A stretch of DNA of 54,368 nucleotides from Clostridium sp. (GCA_023664325.1 JAMPFS010000017.1:1-54368); one strand, 5' to 3'. Positions 44,954-54,222 are shown, counted from the stretch's first letter. Notes: generated from the sequence alone by a model not told the origin. Translations and numbers: made by a program.

Positions 44954-45026
44954 ATGTCCCCTCCTATTCCCCCATTATATATCTTTAAGATTTTTTGTAT
45001 TTATAAATATGTTCCATTGTTTTGTC

Positions 45027-45045
45027 TGCTGGAATTATTGTATCA
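45027..45045 (-). promoter_or_regulatory. Extended -10 promoter of the chemotaxis receptor gene
   Basis: Reverse strand: TGATACAATAATTCCAGCA, identical over these 19 bases to 4534-4552. Extended -10 TGATACAAT is 45037-45045. It lies 83 nt before the receptor start. The rest of the 259-nt divergent gap to the sigma gene shows nothing I can name. Confidence 0.65.
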
Positions 45046-45212
45046 CATATATATAACAATCTGCAATTGAAATCGTGCCAGATTTGTGCGAGGATAAATC
45101 ATATGCTAAATGGAATTTAAAAAATCCGCACATTTGGCGGCGTAATCCGTAAAACATTATGTAAGAAACACTGTGCTCAGCATGGCTTCACTAAGGGAGG
45201 GAGGATTCCTGT

Positions 45213-45695
45213 ATGTCAATCGATCTTGAGGAGCAGTATGACCGGATTTACCGATACTGTTATTACCGGCTCCACCATACACAATTAGCAGAGGATATCA
45301 CACAGGAAACCTTCCTGCGGTATTTTGAAAGCAGCGGCATGGAAAAAACCGGACGGCCACTGGCATTTCTATATACCATCGCGAAGAATCTCTGTATAGA
45401 TGAATACCGGAAAAAGAAGCCTGTGGAACTTCCGGAAAATCTGCCCGGTAAAGATATGGAAAATGCACTGGTGGATTCGGTCATGCTTAGGCAGGCGCTA
45501 TACGAGCTTACAGAACATGAAAGGGAACTTATTCTGCTCCGATATGTGAACGAAGTTCCGGTGGCGGATCTGGCAGATTTTTACGGAATTTCCAGATTTG
45601 CGTTATACAGGGAAGTAAAGCGTGTATTAAAAAAATTGGAAAGGAGAATTTCAGATGGAACAGAGAATAAAGGAACAGCTGAAAGAAATATATGA
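45213..45695 (+). CDS. ECF-type RNA polymerase sigma factor heading an ABC exporter operon
   Basis: 160 aa. Region 2: YDRIYRYCYYRLHHTQLAEDITQETFLRYF and the following IAKNLCIDEYRK; region 4: LTEHERELILLRYVNEVPVADLADFYGISRFALYREVKRVLKKL. Starts after GGGAGGGAGG. The next gene, a membrane protein, begins 41 nt before this one ends, and the ATPase and permease follow, so the sigma factor probably drives its own exporter operon. Confidence 0.9.
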   Translation: MSIDLEEQYDRIYRYCYYRLHHTQLAEDITQETFLRYFESSGMEKTGRPLAFLYTIAKNLCIDEYRKKKPVELPENLPGKDMENALVDSVMLRQALYELTEHERELILLRYVNEVPVADLADFYGISRFALYREVKRVLKKLERRISDGTENKGTAERNI

Positions 45696-46353
45696 GGCGC
45701 CAAAACCTGCCGGGAAAAGAGCATTTTTCCGAAAAATGGAATTACCGCCTTTAAACATCCGGCGGATACTGTGGATGCAGTGCTTTTATATCACAAAATG
45801 GGAATGGATTGTATCTGTTATCCTGTTTGCAGCAGCCATAGTGGCGGAACGTTTTTTCAGAGAATGGATATTGGTTACGCTTCTTGCAATGCTGCCGTTT
45901 CTTGCAGTAGTCAGCGTGTCAGAAAGTGTTCGTTCCATGACATGGGGAATGAGCGAACTGGAAATGTCTGCAAGGGTTTCGTTAAAGACCGTGGTTCTGG
46001 CAAGAATGGTGATTGTGGGCATTGCAAACGTGGTGCTGGCAGTGATTCTTGCCCTGTTGGCAGGAGGAGACTTTTGCAAAACAGTGCTGTACCTGTTTAC
46101 CCCGTACCTGCTCACTGCTTACGGAAGCCTGATTCTGGTAAGAACAATTTCCGGAAAAGACGGCATTTATGCCTGCGCGGGGCTGGGCGCACTGGTAAGT
46201 ACCATGATGGAGTACAGCATATTGCAGTATAACTGGATTTACCAGAGCAGATATACCGGAATCTGGTTTGCGGCTGTATGTTTTATCATGTACCTGATGG
46301 TACAGGAAGGAAAACGCAATATTCAAAAAATGGAGGAATTGGTATGGAATTAG
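45655..46353 (+). CDS. Membrane protein between sigma factor and ABC genes, possible anti-sigma
   Basis: 232 aa: a basic 45-residue cytoplasmic N-terminus, then six or so membrane segments in pairs. No catalytic motif. Start set by AAGGAGAATTTCAG directly before the ATG, inside the sigma gene. Position right after an ECF sigma gene suggests it restrains that factor, but it lacks the single-span DUF4179 form. It might equally be an extra membrane subunit of the exporter. Confidence 0.75.
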   Translation: MEQRIKEQLKEIYEAPKPAGKRAFFRKMELPPLNIRRILWMQCFYITKWEWIVSVILFAAAIVAERFFREWILVTLLAMLPFLAVVSVSESVRSMTWGMSELEMSARVSLKTVVLARMVIVGIANVVLAVILALLAGGDFCKTVLYLFTPYLLTAYGSLILVRTISGKDGIYACAGLGALVSTMMEYSILQYNWIYQSRYTGIWFAAVCFIMYLMVQEGKRNIQKMEELVWN

Positions 46354-47039
46354 TGGTAGACCGTTTGACAAAACAATATAAAAATAAGATTGCAGTAGAC
46401 AGGCTTTCCTTTCGGTTTCAGGAAGGTGTCTACGGGCTGTTAGGAGAAAATGGCGCCGGCAAGACTACATTCATGCGCATGTTATGCGGTATTTTAACAC
46501 CTACGGGGGGGAAGGTTTCCTTTGAAGGAATTGATGTGGATACAGAGGAATACAGAGGATATCTTGGGTATCTGCCCCAGGACTTTGGGTATTATCCCAA
46601 TTTCACCGGATGGGATTTTCTGCTGTATATGGCTGCCTTAAAGGGAATCGGGAAGAAACAGGCGCGCCGCAGGACAAAAGAACTTTTGGAACTGGTATCC
46701 CTTACGGATGTGGCAAAGAAAAAAATCAAGACATATTCCGGCGGAATGAAGCAGAGGCTTGGCATTGCACAGGCATTGCTCAATGATCCCCGGGTTTTAA
46801 TTTTAGATGAACCCACTGCCGGTCTGGATCCAAAGGAAAGAGTCAGATTCCGCAATCTGATTGGCGAGCTCGGAAAGGACAGTATCGTGATTCTATCCAC
46901 CCACATTGTATCGGATATAGAGCATATTGCGGATACGATTTTGATGATGAAGGACGGACAGCTCATTTTTAAGGGATCCAGAGAGGAAATCACGGAAGAT
47001 CTGGAAGCATTTTATCTGGAGAACTTTGCGGATGCGTAA
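46344..47039 (+). CDS. ABC transporter ATP-binding protein
   Basis: 231 aa from the ATG at 46344 (AGGAATTG upstream; family N-terminus MELVVDRLTKQYKN); the frame is open for 22 codons further inside the previous gene. Walker A GENGAGKTT, signature YSGGMKQRL, Walker B VLILDEPTAGLDP, switch His in LSTHIVSDIEHI. Overlaps the preceding stop by 10 nt and powers the permease at 47079. Confidence 0.92.
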   Translation: MELVVDRLTKQYKNKIAVDRLSFRFQEGVYGLLGENGAGKTTFMRMLCGILTPTGGKVSFEGIDVDTEEYRGYLGYLPQDFGYYPNFTGWDFLLYMAALKGIGKKQARRRTKELLELVSLTDVAKKKIKTYSGGMKQRLGIAQALLNDPRVLILDEPTAGLDPKERVRFRNLIGELGKDSIVILSTHIVSDIEHIADTILMMKDGQLIFKGSREEITEDLEAFYLENFADA

Positions 47040-47078
47040 AATTCCGGCAAATTATCATAAAACGAAAGGAAGAAGAAA

Positions 47079-48284
47079 ATGAGACAATTTGGTACGTTAT
47101 TTTTTTATGAGATGAAGAAAATCATGCAACGAAAAAATACATGGATTACCCTGGGAATTTTACTGGCAGTTTATCTGGTGTTGACAGGAGGGCGGTCATG
47201 GGGTTCTTCCTATGTGGACGGAGAATTTTTGGAAACCCATAAAGAGCGGAATATCATTGACAGACAAAATGGAATAAAGCTGTCCGGGCGGAAGCTGGAT
47301 GATGCTTTACTTGGCGAAATGAAACAGGCATATGCCGGAATGGAAAACCGGGAACTGAAATATATGCTGACAGAAGAATACCAGACGAAGGTGCGTCCCT
47401 ACAGCATGGTGTATGATATCGTCCTTTTTTTCGGTGCAAATCCGTACACCGTAACAGAAAAGGAATTCTATGACACAAGGGAAGCTGCTGTGAAAGAAAG
47501 CTGGGAGAGCTATAAGTTGACAGAAAAAGAAAAAGCGTACTGGCAGGAGAAAGAGGATAAACTTGCAAAGCCTTTTACTTATCAATATGCCGATGGATAC
47601 GATTCCCTAATCAGCATGAATGGAATTTACATGGTATGCCTGTGGGTTTCCTTTTTGATTGCCATTTGCATGAGCAGTGTGTTTACGGAGGAACACGGAA
47701 GGAAAACAGACCAGTTAATTCTATGCAGCCGCTTCGGACGAAAGGAAATCTATTTTGCAAAAATTCTGGCAGGCAGCCTGTTTTCCCTTTTGGTAACCGT
47801 ATTCTTTCTGGGAATCGAACTGGCAGGTGTCTTCTCGGCATATGGCAGGGAAGGATTTTCCACTGCGATACAGTTATTCTATGATGTATATTCATATTCC
47901 TATCCGCTTACAAAAGGGCAGGTGCTTTTAATTATGGCAGGTATTTTGCTGCTTGCCACTGTAATAACAGGTATTTTTACTATGGTATTTTCCGAGATTA
48001 CCAAAAGCAATATCGGCTCCATGTCAACAGTGGTGGCAGGCCTGTTTCTGGCACGGCTTGTACCGATTCCGCTTACATGGCGTTTTCTTTCGCAGATATG
48101 GAATTTCTTCCCGATTAATATGCTGAAACTGGATGCCGGATTTACGGATATGCGCCTGATTTCCCTTATGGGTTGGAAACTTACCTCATGGCAGTTTGTG
48201 CCTGTTTTATATATGTTATTGGCAGGGCTTCTGATCTTTGCCGGAAAAAAGGCATACTGCGGATATCAGGTGCAGGGGCGATAA
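47079..48284 (+). CDS. ABC transporter permease (ABC-2 family)
   Basis: 401 aa: N-terminal membrane segment (TWITLGILLAVYLVL), a 140-residue external domain rich in Lys/Glu/Tyr, then five or six membrane segments to the end, including LISLMGWKLTSWQFVPVLYML. AAAGGAAG precedes the ATG. Last gene of the sigma-membrane protein-ATPase-permease operon. One permease gene implies a homodimer or pairing with the 45655 product. Confidence 0.85.
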   Translation: MRQFGTLFFYEMKKIMQRKNTWITLGILLAVYLVLTGGRSWGSSYVDGEFLETHKERNIIDRQNGIKLSGRKLDDALLGEMKQAYAGMENRELKYMLTEEYQTKVRPYSMVYDIVLFFGANPYTVTEKEFYDTREAAVKESWESYKLTEKEKAYWQEKEDKLAKPFTYQYADGYDSLISMNGIYMVCLWVSFLIAICMSSVFTEEHGRKTDQLILCSRFGRKEIYFAKILAGSLFSLLVTVFFLGIELAGVFSAYGREGFSTAIQLFYDVYSYSYPLTKGQVLLIMAGILLLATVITGIFTMVFSEITKSNIGSMSTVVAGLFLARLVPIPLTWRFLSQIWNFFPINMLKLDAGFTDMRLISLMGWKLTSWQFVPVLYMLLAGLLIFAGKKAYCGYQVQGR

Positions 48285-48390
48285 CAATAGGAGAAAGGCG
48301 GAAAACACTCACCGGTTCTCCGCCTGCCGGCTGCCAAATCAGCCGCTCCCATCCATTGCAAATTCGATTGTATATCACAAAAATCTATGG

Positions 48391-49560
48391 CTATTTACTA
48401 ATTGTGTACTGCGCCTCATTCACTGTAATGGATTCTATGTTATTTACGTCCACTAGACGGTTGAAGTTACTGATCTCATAAGAAGAATAACCACAGGCAT
48501 AGCTGGTATTATCTATTTCAACATCACAGGAATGTACATCACGCCAATTCTTGTCGTAAACAATATAATCTGTGCCATCTTTAAAATGAATCGCCGCATA
48601 ATACAGGCATACCGGATCATAAATTTCATCCCCCACCAGACCAAGACCAACTGCCATATCAACCCGCATGGACAGTGGAGAAATCCGGATGGTGCCGCCA
48701 TCAGCATTGACATATTCATGCTTCTCCACCTCTTCACTCAGCGGTATCACAAACTCCTCCTCTTTCGTTTCGCTCATATATTCATTGTACGCCTGAGCAT
48801 CAGCATTGATCCATTCCCCCCGGGTACAAGGGTATTCGTATGTTTTCAGAATAATTTGTGACTTTCCGCCATTGTCAGCAGTCAGATAATCATAACAATA
48901 CAACTTGTCTGCCGTAGATTTATCCATATCTACCTGTATACTGCCGCCAAAGCCATCAAACTGGAAATAAAAATCCGTCTCCTCTGAAAACCATGCGCCT
49001 TTCGCCTCGTTATCCAACTGACTGTAATTGAGCGCATTGACACCGCCTTCCCGTTCCAGCGTAAATTCAACTATTGCTGCCTGCCCATCCGATACAGCAG
49101 ACAGGATTGTCAGCGTCGTATCTCCAAACTCTTTCACAACCTGCTCGTGTGATACGTTATCCCCAATTAACTCCTCTGCCTTTTCCGGCTCCACATCCAC
49201 ATAGTCCCTCTTAGGATAGGTTACAGTTGTGGAGATACCCTTCTCCTCATCAACCAGTTCCTCCTGATGGGTCTCGACATTTTCTCTCCCTGCCGTTCCC
49301 CATAACCTGTTAAAGAACTCGCCTCCGGTTGCAGCATTTGCAATGAGCGGCGCTGATACTACAGCGATTGCAGCGGCTGCCGCCACCTTCGCATAATTTC
49401 TTTTTACCGATGTCAATACCGATCTGCGGTATTCCCTTAAAAGTTTCTTTTTATTCCGCTTATATTGTTCCGAAAATTCATGTCTGCCCTCTAATGCATC
49501 AAATTCTTCCACGGAAATCTCAAAAGTTTCCGGCTTTATATAATCCAACATCTGACCCAT
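48391..49560 (-). CDS. Membrane anti-sigma factor, DUF4179 type
   Basis: 389 aa: 58-residue cytoplasmic N-terminus, membrane segment (VAAAAAIAVVSAPLIANAA), and a large external DUF4179-like domain with VTYPKRDYVDVEPEKAEEL and a C-terminal beta-rich part ending in IESITVNEAQY. The start lies inside the sigma gene (41-nt overlap), so the two are tightly coupled. Together they form the third sigma/anti-sigma set of the window. Confidence 0.85.
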   Translation of the reverse strand: MGQMLDYIKPETFEISVEEFDALEGRHEFSEQYKRNKKKLLREYRRSVLTSVKRNYAKVAAAAAIAVVSAPLIANAATGGEFFNRLWGTAGRENVETHQEELVDEEKGISTTVTYPKRDYVDVEPEKAEELIGDNVSHEQVVKEFGDTTLTILSAVSDGQAAIVEFTLEREGGVNALNYSQLDNEAKGAWFSEETDFYFQFDGFGGSIQVDMDKSTADKLYCYDYLTADNGGKSQIILKTYEYPCTRGEWINADAQAYNEYMSETKEEEFVIPLSEEVEKHEYVNADGGTIRISPLSMRVDMAVGLGLVGDEIYDPVCLYYAAIHFKDGTDYIVYDKNWRDVHSCDVEIDNTSYACGYSSYEISNFNRLVDVNNIESITVNEAQYTISK

Positions 49561-50074
49561 AGCTTTCCCTTCCTTTCACTATCGTTTTTAACATTAACTT
49601 TGCGCGCTCAAATCGTTTCCTTACATTTGCCTCTGTGATACCCAGCGTTTTTGCGGTCTCTTTGACCGATAACTCCTTAACGGCCAGGCAGTCAACAACT
49701 GCATAATATTTTGACGGCAAAACAGAAATCAGCTCCTGAAGTTCCTGCGCTTCCTCCTCGTCATGTACATCCGGCAGATCCTTCACTCCCGCCTCTTCAT
49801 CCGAAAAATACATAATTTCCCGCTCCCGTCTTTTCTTGTTATAAATATTAATCGCAGAATGCTTGATGACGGTAATGATATATCGTTTACAATCCTCTGA
49901 TTTGGGATTTTCAAAAGATGTTCCGCTTTTCATTAATTTTATGAAAGCCTCCTGTACAGCATCTTCCGCCAATCCGGAATCCCGCAGGATACTGTATGCA
50001 ATCTGGTACATCTTTTGCTCATATAATTTATAGCATTTTTCAATAAACCCGATTGATGCTTTTTTATCCCTCAA
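49520..50074 (-). CDS. ECF-type RNA polymerase sigma factor with TTG start
   Basis: 184 aa from TTG at 50074, preceded by AGGAGGTGG at 8 nt; the frame is open for 29 codons upstream but without a ribosome binding site. Region 2: KCYKLYEQKMYQIAYSILR, LAEDAVQEAFIKLMKS; region 4: LPSKYYAVVDCLAVKELSVKETAKTLGITEANVRKRFERAK. Divergent from the DUF202 gene. Confidence 0.88.
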   Translation of the reverse strand: MRDKKASIGFIEKCYKLYEQKMYQIAYSILRDSGLAEDAVQEAFIKLMKSGTSFENPKSEDCKRYIITVIKHSAINIYNKKRREREIMYFSDEEAGVKDLPDVHDEEEAQELQELISVLPSKYYAVVDCLAVKELSVKETAKTLGITEANVRKRFERAKLMLKTIVKGRESYGSDVGLYKAGNF

Positions 50075-50223
50075 CGTTTCCACCTCCTGGAATAACAAAA
50101 TATATGATAATGCATTCACAACCGTACGCATTGTGCTTACATAATATATAACCAATTGCAAATTGCTTTTGTGACAATATTCTCTCTTTTTTTGCCCGAT
50201 GTGTCAACCAGATTCAAACAGCA

Positions 50224-50252
50224 TTGCCAATTTAGCGTTTTTGATTTAATAT
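50224..50252 (+). promoter_or_regulatory. Promoter of the DUF202 gene
   Basis: -35 TTGCCA (50224-50229), 17-nt spacer, -10 TAATAT (50247-50252), 53 nt before the ATG. Confidence 0.6.
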
Positions 50253-50305
50253 AGGGATTAGAGAACCGCATCCCTATATCATACAGAACACAGGAGGTAT
50301 TCCGA

Positions 50306-50776
50306 ATGAATAAAAACAAAAACCCTGGAAAAAATACGCAAACTTCTTTTGGAATGGAGATAGAATCCGGTGTGCCACGGGAAATACCGGATTCCATGAA
50401 AAAGAAACGTGCTTTAGCATATAACCAAAACCAGTTGGCACTCGAGCGGACAGAATTTGCCAAAATCCGCACCGATCTGGCATTTACGAACAGTAAACTG
50501 GCTGCCGAACGGACTCATTTAGCCTATCTCCGAACTGTAGTCTCCTTAATCGGCAGTGGCGCCACTGTATACAAAGCGCTCCCACTGCTCGGCATTTCCC
50601 GGGACTTTACCTCTCTGCTCACTGCATTTTTACTGATTGCAGCAGTATTTTTTATCTATAAGGATATTACCACCTATCCGAAAATGAAACGCCAGCTTGA
50701 GGAAATGGAACAAAAAGCAAGTGAACTGGCTATAAAAACAGAAAACCACATATACCATCTGGATGACGAAATGTAG
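50306..50776 (+). CDS. DUF202 (YidH-like) membrane protein
   Basis: 156 aa, starting after CAGGAGG. A 60-residue charged N-terminus, then the DUF202 hallmark LAAERTHLAYLRTVVSLIGSG, with a related LALERTEFAKIRTDLAFTNS just before it, two membrane segments and a coiled-coil tail (KRQLEEMEQKASELAIK). The hallmark is duplicated, which is unusual for these roughly 100-aa proteins. Function in the family is unknown. Confidence 0.87.
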   Translation: MNKNKNPGKNTQTSFGMEIESGVPREIPDSMKKKRALAYNQNQLALERTEFAKIRTDLAFTNSKLAAERTHLAYLRTVVSLIGSGATVYKALPLLGISRDFTSLLTAFLLIAAVFFIYKDITTYPKMKRQLEEMEQKASELAIKTENHIYHLDDEM

Positions 50777-50816
50777 TTTGCTGCTGCGCCAATGCGCTTT
50801 CCAGATTATCACAAAA

Positions 50817-50855
50817 AATACCACCAGTTTACGGCATCCCAAAACTGGTGGTATT
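50817..50855. terminator. Bidirectional terminator after the DUF202 gene
   Basis: Perfect 14-bp stem AATACCACCAGTTT / AAACTGGTGGTATT (50817-50830 and 50842-50855), A-run before and T-run after, serving the DUF202 gene and the converging gene that ends at 50917. Confidence 0.85.
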
Positions 50856-50916
50856 TTCCATAGTTAATTATTATTTTATAAACTCCTCATGTGGCTGTAC
50901 AAAGAATTACAAAATT

Positions 50917-51464
50917 CTACCACATATCCCTCGAATAATCATAGACCTTATTCATATATCTCCGCATCTGTGTTGCTGTTGTGCCGCCGGGTATATCCAC
51001 CGTCTTCCACATGTCCGATCCTATTTCCGCTATGATCTCTTTTATTCCCCTTCTCTGATAGTTCATCAAACCATTTCTGTTGATGATTTCCGTAATCCCC
51101 TCCACATTTGTATCTGTCTGCACAATCAGGTATGATTCCAAAATATATGGGTTATTATTGGCTGCCAAAAAAATCAGTCCGTTTTCATCCACCAAATTAC
51201 TGATCTCTAAAATTACATATACATATTCTGCCCTGTCACGATATGGAATTTCAATAAAAAACTTGCCCCTCATATGCAGCCTTCTAAACAGAATAATACT
51301 TTGAAGATGATAGCATAAAACATAATCTGCTTCTATTCCTTCCTGCGTTACATATTTCCGGACAAGCGCCTCCGCATAAAAATCTAATAAACATGGACTG
51401 TTCTCATATCCTAGTATGTTTTTTTATATTCCACCTTTTGTAATATGATATCTTCGAATTTCAT
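50917..51464 (-). pseudogene. Unknown gene split by a shift at an A7 run
   Basis: An ATG at 51464 with AGGAGG 8 nt upstream opens MKFEDIILQKVEYKK and then hits TAG 18 codons in. At the A7 run (51419-51425 on the plus strand as T7) a -1 shift, or one extra A, gives KKNILGYENSPCLLDFYAEA and joins a long frame that runs to 50917 and includes the in-frame ATG at 51273. The restored product is 182 aa, alpha/beta, with no signal peptide, and not recognised. Without the shift only a 118-aa C-terminal piece (50917-51273) is open from an ATG, and that ATG has no good ribosome binding site. Either a frameshift mutation, a phase-variable tract or programmed slippage. Confidence 0.7.
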
Positions 51465-51678
51465 CTCTGACTCCTCCTGTTCATTCAATATTTTTGCTCA
51501 TTTCAATATTCCGCCTGCATTTTAAAGTATACTGTGCCAATTCTGTTCCCATCCGAAAGCCTGGAAAGACTTCCGGAAATTGCCTGTTTGCCTCTTTGCT
51601 CTATCACCTCCTAAAAACACTGCCAACGACCGACGGCATTCATTTACTACAGCCCGTATTGCAAATGTCTAAATACTT

Positions 51679-52743
51679 CTACAGAGAATTATCTACGGCT
51701 GCGCCCTTTAAGTCCTCCTGTAACAGACTCATCTTATCCAACAAATCTTTAATCTTCTGTTCAACATCTGCCGACTTATCAATGCCTTCATTGATATCAT
51801 CCAAAATATCTTCATTGAGCTGATTTTGCAGTGATGTCTGGCTGCGGGCTTTCGCTCTCGCAGTCTGCTCCTCTATACGCTCCTGCACACCTTCCTGCGT
51901 CTTTTGAAGCATAATTTCCCGTTCCAGTTCCTTCGCTTCCCTGACTGCCTCTTCCTTTTCTTTCTCCTTTTTCTCCTCTGCCTTTTCCTTCTGTTCCTCT
52001 TTTGCTTCCTCTATCTTCTCGTCTATCTGCTCCTTCGACTCATTATACAGATCACCGATCATTTCCTTGCGCGCTGCCTCCAAATGCTTCGCTGCATTTT
52101 TCGCAGCATCCTTCATCGGATGCTTCTTTAAGCGTGCCATATCCGTATTCCAAATGGTCTCCTCCTCGATGGCAATATCTTTCTGATTATCGGATATCAA
52201 GCCGTTTAGCTCTTTTTCCACATCATCCAGCATAAGAGAATGTTCCTGATACTCCGTAAGCCCCCGCTCCATAATCTGCGCATAGCGTTCCTTTTCTTCA
52301 TCTGTCAGCTTGTCTTTGGCAAATGGATCATCCGAGGCATTTACCTTCCTCACCAGTTCTAAATCCTTCTGTTCCTGACTGTCTTCTGTAATCTCATACT
52401 GTTCCATCAGGCTCTCACGCATACTTGCAACATCATCCAAGTTCGATCTGACTTTTTCATTTTGCTTCTTTAACTGCTCAATGTGCTGCTCTCTCGCCAT
52501 TTGTTCTGCATCTGTCTTCATATCGTCAGCAAACACATCCCGAATCATCTTCATTGCCTCTTTTTGTGCCTTCTGCTTTTTCGCCAAAATGCTGTCCTGT
52601 CCCATATTCAAATCACCGGCAAAAATAGCAGCTCCTTTTTTATTCTGAGCATCCGCCATCCTGCCATCTGCATCATGCCGCTGCACCTGATTAGCATTCA
52701 CTGTAAAAATTCCGTTTCCCTGTATTCCTGTCATCCTGCTCAT
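51679..52743 (-). CDS. Charged coiled-coil protein, unknown
   Basis: 354 aa from the ATG at 52743 (AAGGAGGAA upstream). N-terminus MSRMTGIQGNGIFTVNANQV, then almost continuous helix rich in Glu, Lys and Gln, with an EEKKEKEKEEAVREAKELE stretch near 265. No signal peptide or membrane segment. I do not recognise a named family; similar short-headed coiled-coil proteins are common in this group of bacteria. Followed by 214 bases (51465-51678) upstream of the split gene in which I see nothing. Confidence 0.75.
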   Translation of the reverse strand: MSRMTGIQGNGIFTVNANQVQRHDADGRMADAQNKKGAAIFAGDLNMGQDSILAKKQKAQKEAMKMIRDVFADDMKTDAEQMAREQHIEQLKKQNEKVRSNLDDVASMRESLMEQYEITEDSQEQKDLELVRKVNASDDPFAKDKLTDEEKERYAQIMERGLTEYQEHSLMLDDVEKELNGLISDNQKDIAIEEETIWNTDMARLKKHPMKDAAKNAAKHLEAARKEMIGDLYNESKEQIDEKIEEAKEEQKEKAEEKKEKEKEEAVREAKELEREIMLQKTQEGVQERIEEQTARAKARSQTSLQNQLNEDILDDINEGIDKSADVEQKIKDLLDKMSLLQEDLKGAAVDNSL

Positions 52744-52894
52744 ACGATTCCTCCTTAAATGATAATATTGTGCCTCCATGCACACTGCCAGATTTTCAAA
52801 CGTTTCTGAACATAAATACTATTTTGCATTCACTATATATTAAATATCGGCAAGATGGGAAATTTTCTAAATAAAGCAGCGTATTTTTTTATAG

Positions 52895-52926
52895 AAAAAA
52901 GGGCTTTCCGAGAAATCGGAAAGCCC
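52895..52926 (-). terminator. Rho-independent terminator after the Fic gene
   Basis: Stem GGGCTTTCCG / CGGAAAGCCC (52901-52910 and 52917-52926), 6-nt loop, followed on the reverse strand by six T (52895-52900). It lies 46 nt after the Fic stop codon. Confidence 0.9.
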
Positions 52927-52972
52927 CAGACTGTAAACACGCAAGAGAAGTTCGGGTGTATCTTTAATTAAA

Positions 52973-53869
52973 TTACTCCTCATGTTCAATCCGGAAAAAA
53001 TCAAGGTAAGTCTTGTATTTATCCTGTGCTGCCAAACAGGTATCGGTCAAATATCCCTTTTCCTGATTCCATTCCCTTAAACCGCGATAATAATACAGTT
53101 TCAAATTGTCCTCAATAATAAATGGTACAATATTGTATTTCAAACATTCCTTGAACATAATCAATCTTCCTACACGACCATTGCCATCTTGAAAAGGATG
53201 GATTCTTTCAAACTTTACATGGAACTCTAAAATGTCATTCAGAATTTTGTTTTCTTTGGCATTGTACTCCGTCAGCAACGCTTTCATTTTACCTACCACT
53301 TCCTCCGGAAGAGCAGTTTCCATTCCACCAACTTCATTGGGCAGTTTCTTATAGTCACCAACCGCAAACCACTCTTTTCTGGAATCGGTAGTTCCGTTCT
53401 TTAAAATCAAATGGAGCTCCTTAATAAATTTCTCGGTCAACACTGCTTTAGCATTCTCAATAATCAAATCAATACAGCGAAAATGATTCACCGTTTCAAT
53501 CACATCATCTACGTTAATGACTTCATTTTCCATTCCTATGGTGTTGGTTTCAAAGATATATCTGGTCTGGTCATGGGTCAATCGACTCCCTTCCATGTGA
53601 TTGGAATTATAGGTGAATTCAATCTGTGTTTTGTGATAAATGCCCCCGGGATATTTACTCAACTTTTGTTCTTTTAAAATATCTAAAAGTGTCTGAGGCA
53701 GTACTTTCTTCTGATTGGCTCGCTCCGGTTTCACAGCATCCTCCGGAATATTCCATGTTTTTCCGGTAAGAAATGCCCCAACCACACGACCAGCCGCACA
53801 GTAGTTTCTTACACTACGCTCCGATATATCCCATTTTTTTGCAATTTCTGCAACCGATAAGTATCGCAT
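52973..53869 (-). CDS. Fic-domain protein with N-terminal helix-turn-helix and inhibitory motif
   Basis: 298 aa. Residues 1-45 are a MerR-like helix-turn-helix (LSVAEIAKKWDISERSVRNY). The inhibitory motif S/T-x-x-x-E-G/N is Ser89-NHM-Glu93-Gly94, placed before the core, so this is a class II Fic protein that blocks its own ATP site. The core motif HPFQDGNGRVGR is canonical (His224, Asp228, Asn230, Arg232, Arg235). Fic enzymes usually attach AMP to target proteins. No antitoxin-like gene is adjacent, in line with built-in inhibition. An extended -10 (TGG-TATACT, 53919-53927) is the likely promoter. Confidence 0.92.
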   Translation of the reverse strand: MRYLSVAEIAKKWDISERSVRNYCAAGRVVGAFLTGKTWNIPEDAVKPERANQKKVLPQTLLDILKEQKLSKYPGGIYHKTQIEFTYNSNHMEGSRLTHDQTRYIFETNTIGMENEVINVDDVIETVNHFRCIDLIIENAKAVLTEKFIKELHLILKNGTTDSRKEWFAVGDYKKLPNEVGGMETALPEEVVGKMKALLTEYNAKENKILNDILEFHVKFERIHPFQDGNGRVGRLIMFKECLKYNIVPFIIEDNLKLYYYRGLREWNQEKGYLTDTCLAAQDKYKTYLDFFRIEHEE

Positions 53870-53970
53870 TCGTTTCCCTCTATCTGGATTCGTTTTATAT
53901 TTCTCTGCTATTGAATATAGTATACCACTTTATCGGCAATAAATCTATTTATTTTGTTTTGATTAAAGAA

Positions 53971-54004
53971 ACCGCAACCCCTTGATTTTTCAAGGAATTG
54001 CGGT
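53971..54004 (-). terminator. Terminator-like stem upstream of the Fic gene
   Basis: Arms 53971-53984 and 53991-54004 (ACCGCAA..CCTTG type) pair at 12 of 14 positions with a 6-nt loop; on the reverse strand TTTCTTT follows. It would end a transcript from the right, but the 270 bases between it and the next stop codon (54005-54273) hold no convincing gene. A 47-codon frame there lacks a start with a ribosome binding site. Confidence 0.6.
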
Positions 54005-54222
54005 ACTCGTTTTAATATTGAATCTGTATCATCCACCCTCACGGTTTTCTGTCTTGGAATTCATTGTATTTTCAGGTGATTTTCAGGGTATTTTGAGTGT
54101 TTTTTTACTTGATATACACCTCGTATCTGACGTTTTGGAAATTTTTGTTATCATGATGTTATCACAGAGCAAATCCCCGATGCCCTCTATCCTCAAATCT
54201 TTATAGTCGTTTTGCTTGTCTG

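Noticed and set aside
53982..54206. 74-codon hydrophobic plus-strand frame
   Set aside because: No ribosome binding site; begins inside the terminator-like stem; composition is that of AT-rich non-coding DNA.
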